From NCBI GenBank assembly GCA_001940925.1, contig MSGZ01000030.1, positions 76,653 to 130,919 of the forward strand: a stretch of 54,267 nucleotides of DNA, given 5' to 3'. Position numbers and translations under genes: made by a program. This stretch comes from Ruminococcus sp. Phil11. GTDB taxonomy: Bacteria; Bacillota; Clostridia; Oscillospirales; Ruminococcaceae. Below the pieces are notes generated by a model. The model was not told where the DNA came from and did no database searches. It was given only the letters and a program-made list of their open reading frames with translations. Below, one piece after another: positions 50,865-54,267 of this stretch; position 1 is the first letter of the stretch, and each line of letters begins with the position of its first letter.

Positions 50865-52070
50865 ATGAAACTCGAACCGATCGTCATTTCCCTGCTGGAT
50901 ACCGACCTGTACAAATTCAATATGGATCAGGTCATTTTCCACAAGCACACAGACCTCTGCGGCCAGTATTATTTCAAGTGCCGCAGCAAGGGCGTGGTCT
51001 TTACGCCGGACATGGTGCAGGAGATCAACGAGCAGATTGACCACCTCTGCACGCTCCGCTTCAAAAAGGAGGAGCTCGATTATCTGCGCTCGATCCGCTT
51101 CATCAAGAATGATTACGTGGAGTTCCTGCGCCTGTGGCATCCGATCCGCGACTATGTGACCGCGAAGCTCGATGAAAACGGCGAGCTGCAGATCGTTGTG
51201 GACGGCCCGCTGTTCTCGGCCATGCAGTTTGAGATCTATCTGCTGGAGATCGTCAACGAGGTCTATTTCCGGATGCAGTTCGATTACGAAACGCTGCGCA
51301 AGTCCGCCGAGGCCCGTCTGGATGCAAAGATCAGGGCAATGAACGACGGGACTTATACCTTCAAATTCGCGGAGTTCGGCTGCCGCAGACGGCTCTCCCG
51401 CGAATGGGAGGACGTTGTCGTCAGACGCTTTGTCACCGAGACGAAAAACTGCGTCGGTACGTCGAATGTCTATCTCGCGATGAAATACAACGTCACGCCG
51501 ATCGGCACCTATGCACATGAGTTCGTGCAGATGTATCAGGGCATCGACTCGATCCCGCTCGCATACACGAACCACTATGCCATGCAGGACTGGTACGACG
51601 AATACAAGGGCGATAACGGCACCGCGCTGACCGATACGATCACGACAGACCTGTTCCTGCAGGACTTCGACCGCTCTATGGTCAACAACTATACCGGCGT
51701 GCGTCACGACAGCGGTGACCCCTATGCATGGGGCGAGAAGATCATCGCGCATTATAAAAAGTACGGCGTTGACCCGAAAACCAAGCTGCTGCTGTTCAGC
51801 GACAGCCTTGATTTCGACCGCGCTCAGAAGCTTTACGATTACTTCTGCGACAAGACGAAGGTCTCGTTCGGCATCGGCACATTTGTCTCGAACGACACAG
51901 AGGAAAACGCGCTGAATATCGTCATCAAGCTGCAGTATGTCAACGGCAGACCCGTTGCAAAGCTCTCGGACGATATCGGCAAGGCGATGTGCCGCGACGC
52001 GGAGTATCTCGAATATCTGAAACGCTCGGTCGCATTCCGTCTGCAGAGAGAGGCAGAACGGAGCAACTGA
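50865..52070 (+). CDS. pncB: Nicotinate phosphoribosyltransferase
   Basis: A 401-residue enzyme that joins nicotinate to PRPP, the first step of the Preiss-Handler NAD route. SLLDTDLYKFNMDQVIF at the start, FAEFGCRRRLS, TSNVYLAMKY, the GVRHDSGDPYAWGEK phosphate-binding block and SDSLDFDRAQKLYDYF are all family marks. The start at 50865 has AAAGGAAGAA upstream. It is the last gene of the run led by the NrtR-like regulator and ends at a terminator. Confidence 0.96.
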   Translation: MKLEPIVISLLDTDLYKFNMDQVIFHKHTDLCGQYYFKCRSKGVVFTPDMVQEINEQIDHLCTLRFKKEELDYLRSIRFIKNDYVEFLRLWHPIRDYVTAKLDENGELQIVVDGPLFSAMQFEIYLLEIVNEVYFRMQFDYETLRKSAEARLDAKIRAMNDGTYTFKFAEFGCRRRLSREWEDVVVRRFVTETKNCVGTSNVYLAMKYNVTPIGTYAHEFVQMYQGIDSIPLAYTNHYAMQDWYDEYKGDNGTALTDTITTDLFLQDFDRSMVNNYTGVRHDSGDPYAWGEKIIAHYKKYGVDPKTKLLLFSDSLDFDRAQKLYDYFCDKTKVSFGIGTFVSNDTEENALNIVIKLQYVNGRPVAKLSDDIGKAMCRDAEYLEYLKRSVAFRLQREAERSN

Positions 52071-52091
52071 TCGTTCCGGACAATATGATAA

Positions 52092-52131
52092 AGCAGGGTG
52101 CTGACCGCTCACGGCCGGCACCCTGCTGTTT
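52092..52131 (+). terminator. Terminator of pncB
   Basis: 10-base perfect stem AGCAGGGTGC (52092-52101) with 52118-52127, then GTTTATG. Its inner part GTGCTGAC resembles other terminators here. Confidence 0.82.
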
Positions 52132-52161
52132 ATGATCATACGGGAAGTTTGCAGATCACAC

Positions 52162-52190
52162 TTGCAATTCCGGCCGGAATGCGGTATAAT
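52162..52190 (+). promoter_or_regulatory. Promoter of the DUF218 lipoprotein gene
   Basis: TTGCAA (52162-52167), 17-base spacer, TATAAT (52185-52190). The palindrome TTCCGGCCGGAA lies in the spacer. Confidence 0.85.
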
Positions 52191-52239
52191 CATATTGCGT
52201 ATGAAAACACGACATTGCCGGAAAGGGGCAGATCATCCG

Positions 52240-53109
52240 ATGAACAGAATCATCCGTATGCTCGCAGCAGCCGTTTTGCTCTGCGGCCTCACGGGATGTG
52301 CAAAGAAAAGCACCGCAGACGGGATCACGGCAGATGATCTGATCGAGCAGATCATCACCTATCACGGCTGCTACGGCGAACAGGCAGACGACAAGGTGAA
52401 CAGTCTGCTTGCGGAGCTGAAAAAGAAGGACCGCCGACAGGGCGCGCTCTGGACGGATATCATGGAATACTGGGATTATGTCAACACGGAAATGCCTGTC
52501 AATCCGGACAGACTGCCGGACGGTCTGCCCGATGATGATACCCTTGTCATTGCCGTGCTGGGCTATGCGCTGAACCCGGACGGCTCCATGCAGGACGAGC
52601 TGATCAGCAGACTGAACACGGCACTGACCGCTGCGGAGCAGTATCCGAATGCATACGTGCTCTGTACGGGCGGCGGAACTGCCGCAAACAATCCGCATGT
52701 CACCGAGGGCGGGAGCATGGGCGAATGGCTGCTGGCACACGGCATTGATCAGAACAGGCTCATCATCGAGAACAAGTCCCGCACAACGGCCGAAAACGCC
52801 GAATACTCTTATGAAATCCTGCGGCGGGATTATCCGCGGGTCCGCTCTGCGGCAATCGTCAGCAGCAGCTATCATATCGCATGGGGCTCCCTGCTGTTTG
52901 AGGCTGTGTTCCTGAGATCCGCCTCCGAGCAGCAGGCTCCGGAGATCCATGTCATCTCAAACTGCGCCTGCCGGATCGAAAACAGCAGCTTCCGGCCGGA
53001 CGGGATCCTACGCTGGGAGACCGGCGGCATGCTGCAAATGATCGGAAATGACGCACTTGCAGCGCAGTATTATCAGAACTTTCTGAACATGGAAAAGCCG
53101 CCGCTGTAA
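52240..53109 (+). CDS. DUF218 (YdcF/SanA-like) lipoprotein
   Basis: A 289-residue protein. The signal peptide ends in LTGC (Cys19), giving a surface lipoprotein. From about residue 100 it has the DUF218 fold: LVIAVLGYALNPDGSMQDEL, YVLCTGGGTA, EGGSMGEWLLAHGI, and the IIENKSRTTAENAEYS signature, then IVSSSYHIAWGSLLFEA. DUF218 proteins are linked to cell-envelope maintenance, but the reaction is unclear. The start at 52240 was preferred because the signal peptide begins there and GAAAGGGG precedes it. Confidence 0.88.
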   Translation: MNRIIRMLAAAVLLCGLTGCAKKSTADGITADDLIEQIITYHGCYGEQADDKVNSLLAELKKKDRRQGALWTDIMEYWDYVNTEMPVNPDRLPDGLPDDDTLVIAVLGYALNPDGSMQDELISRLNTALTAAEQYPNAYVLCTGGGTAANNPHVTEGGSMGEWLLAHGIDQNRLIIENKSRTTAENAEYSYEILRRDYPRVRSAAIVSSSYHIAWGSLLFEAVFLRSASEQQAPEIHVISNCACRIENSSFRPDGILRWETGGMLQMIGNDALAAQYYQNFLNMEKPPL

Positions 53110-53143
53110 GAATCGCCCGCTACCTGAACAGAATCAAAAAGAA

Positions 53144-53178
53144 CAGGTGCTGACTGATACCGGTCAGCACCTGTTTTG
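53144..53178. terminator. Bidirectional terminator between convergent genes
   Basis: CAGGTGCTGAC (53144-53154) with GTCAGCACCTG (53163-53173), perfect 11-base arms. T-rich runs follow on both strands. Confidence 0.87.
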
Positions 53179-53205
53179 CTGCTTCATAAGGAAAAACGGG
53201 AGCCC

Positions 53206-53622
53206 TCAGATCAGTATCCCCTGACAGTGGTCGATCTCATGCTGGATGATCTGTGCGGTGTAGCCCTCAAATTTCCGCTTCTGCGTCCGCATCGACAGAT
53301 CCTGCCACTTGACCGTGATCACCCGGTACCGTTTGGCGGGACGCTCCCCCGGCAGAGACAGGCAGCCCTCCTCCGCGTCGTATTCCCCGCTTTTTGCGAT
53401 GATCTGCGGGTTCAGCAGCACGAGCGGCAGCTTTGTGCCGGGCGGCAGGATCGCAATGATGCTTTTCGGCACGCCGATCATATTCGCAGCCATGCCGACG
53501 CACCGCTGCGCATTCGCCAGCAGCGTTTCGGAGAGATCGCGCGCCGTCTGCAGATCGGCATTCGTCGCCTTCTCCGCAGGCTTTGACAGCAGTACCGTGT
53601 CACGGCAGACCGGTCGGATCAC
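53206..53622 (-). CDS. def: Peptide deformylase-like protein lacking the motif-1 glutamine
   Basis: A 138-residue deformylase-family protein. Motif 2 EGCLSLPG (metal Cys87) and motif 3 QHEIDHCQG (His128, Glu129, His132) are intact. Motif 1, normally GxGxAAxQ, reads CVGMAANMIG, with Met48 in place of the glutamine that helps stabilise the transition state. Family relatives with this change are known in Firmicutes, and whether they deformylate is uncertain. The GTG start at 53622 follows GGAGGGGAGGGG; it overlaps the phosphatase stop (GTGA), so the genes are coupled. Confidence 0.85.
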   Translation of the reverse strand: MIRPVCRDTVLLSKPAEKATNADLQTARDLSETLLANAQRCVGMAANMIGVPKSIIAILPPGTKLPLVLLNPQIIAKSGEYDAEEGCLSLPGERPAKRYRVITVKWQDLSMRTQKRKFEGYTAQIIQHEIDHCQGILI

Positions 53623-54095
53623 AGCAGTCCCCTCCCCTCCAGATAATCCAGAAACGCGGCGCATCCGCGTGAAATGTCGTTGTAAGCACTCTCAAAGTCT
53701 CCGCTGAACCACGGGTCGGAGACATCGCGGGGCGTACCCGTGAAATCCAGCATCCGGTAGACCTTCTGGTCGGGGTCGCTGCCGATGACACTGCGCATGT
53801 TCCGCAGATTGAACTGCTCCATCGCAATGATGTAATCGTAGGCGGCGTAATCGCTTTTGCGGATCTGCACCGCATGATGATCCTCACAGGGGATGCCCTT
53901 TTTCTTCAGCATGGCCCGCGCCGGCGGATAAACCGGACTGCCCGTATCGCCCCAGATCTCCTCCGTGCTCGTCGCGCTGGACGCGATCACAAAGCGGTCG
54001 GCTATGCCGCGCTTTCTGACCATGTCTTTCAGGATCATCTCGGCCATCGGGCTGCGGCAGATGTTGCCGTGGCAGACAAACATAACCTTTATCAT
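53619..54095 (-). CDS. Low-molecular-weight protein tyrosine phosphatase
   Basis: A 158-residue phosphatase. The active-site loop is FVCHGNICRSPMAEMI (nucleophile Cys8, Arg14). The general acid lies in the DPWFSGDF block near residue 122. The family acts on phosphotyrosine or arginine phosphate. The start at 54095 has GGAGG nine bases upstream; an in-frame extension lacks similarity. It precedes and overlaps the deformylase gene. Confidence 0.94.
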   Translation of the reverse strand: MIKVMFVCHGNICRSPMAEMILKDMVRKRGIADRFVIASSATSTEEIWGDTGSPVYPPARAMLKKKGIPCEDHHAVQIRKSDYAAYDYIIAMEQFNLRNMRSVIGSDPDQKVYRMLDFTGTPRDVSDPWFSGDFESAYNDISRGCAAFLDYLEGRGLL

Positions 54096-54123
54096 AGCCT
54101 GAAACCTCCGTGATTTGCCGTGT

Positions 54124-54210
54124 TTTGCCGCAATTTGCCTTTGTATACTTTGACGAACGGGTGTATTGATTCTGTCAAAATTCGGGGCTAACTCGGCAAA
54201 TTGCGGCAAA
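54124..54210. repeat. 16-base perfect inverted repeat upstream of the phosphatase
   Basis: TTTGCCGCAATTTGCC (54124-54139) and its exact inverse (54195-54210), 55 bases apart. An inner TTTGAC / GTCAAA pair lies at 54149-54154 and 54175-54180. Two further TTGCCG-like units precede it. It could be a cruciform, an operator array or a small element. A TATACT box near the window end (54254-54259, plus strand) suggests a promoter for the next gene outside. Confidence 0.8.
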
Positions 54211-54267
54211 TCTTAGCATTCTAAGGACATCGTTAGTAGTAAAAATGTGATATGTTATACTGACAGA

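Noticed and set aside
1..54267. tRNA, rRNA or complete insertion sequences
   Set aside because: None was recognised by eye on either strand. A tRNA scan would settle the tRNA question.

Overview
The window looks like chromosome of a Gram-positive anaerobe of the Ruminococcus type (Oscillospiraceae, Firmicutes). The evidence is a dgt-dnaG-rpoD macromolecular-synthesis operon, rpsB-tsf, glyA and prfB of Firmicute type, dipicolinate-synthase genes (dpaA remnants and dpaB), a secreted cohesin-dockerin protein of the kind that builds cellulosomes or amylosomes, AGGAGG-type ribosome sites, and sigma-A promoters almost all with a 17-base spacer. Base composition is fairly GC-rich in genes and AT-rich in several intergenic gaps. 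Species cannot be named from the sequence alone.

Layout. 1-6.9 kb (minus strand): dGTPase-like HD hydrolase, DNA primase, TWO adjacent full-length RpoD paralogues, a lipoprotein, and a separate small membrane protein gene. 7-10.9 kb: a three-gene NatAB-like ABC exporter. 11-20.3 kb: rpsB-tsf, an orphan cohesin-dockerin gene, glyA, an antiporter-maf-metallohydrolase operon, a DUF2975/Cro-type regulator pair, and prfB without the usual programmed frameshift. 20.4-20.9 kb is a repeat block whose main part is an inverted copy of bases 1-190. 20.9-28.4 kb: dpaB is intact, but dpaA is split into two fragments 6.5 kb apart. The intervening DNA carries a sugar ABC transporter, a ComEA-like protein and small genes. 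It begins and ends with matching 9-base inverted arms that sit next to a shared GG dinucleotide inside a conserved glycine codon. 28.5-34.4 kb: AraC regulator, cysteine-synthase-like enzyme, secreted esterase, and an ECF sigma factor with a membrane-anchored Thr/Ala/Lys-repeat partner. 35.1-39.1 kb: an MBOAT - DHHW/SGNH - acyl-carrier-protein cassette, probably for O-acylation of a cell-surface polymer. 39.5-48.3 kb (minus strand): SIMPL protein, two-component system, EamA transporter, cytidylate-kinase-like protein, fumarate-reductase-like flavoprotein, and a GNAT-DUF4298 fusion. 48.8-52.1 kb: an NrtR-like Nudix regulator, four small related basic proteins and nicotinate phosphoribosyltransferase, probably one NAD-related operon. 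52.2-54.1 kb: a DUF218 lipoprotein, then peptide deformylase and low-molecular-weight phosphatase on the minus strand.

Intergenic DNA is unusually rich in repeats: a roughly 190-base hairpin mosaic, a roughly 120-base GC-rich family with five copies, an AGTGAATA-type palindromic family, and a recurring terminator stem. The most notable signals are the apparent site-specific insertion in dpaA, the duplicated housekeeping sigma factor, the small-protein array beside pncB, and the acyltransferase cassette that lacks a carrier-loading ligase.
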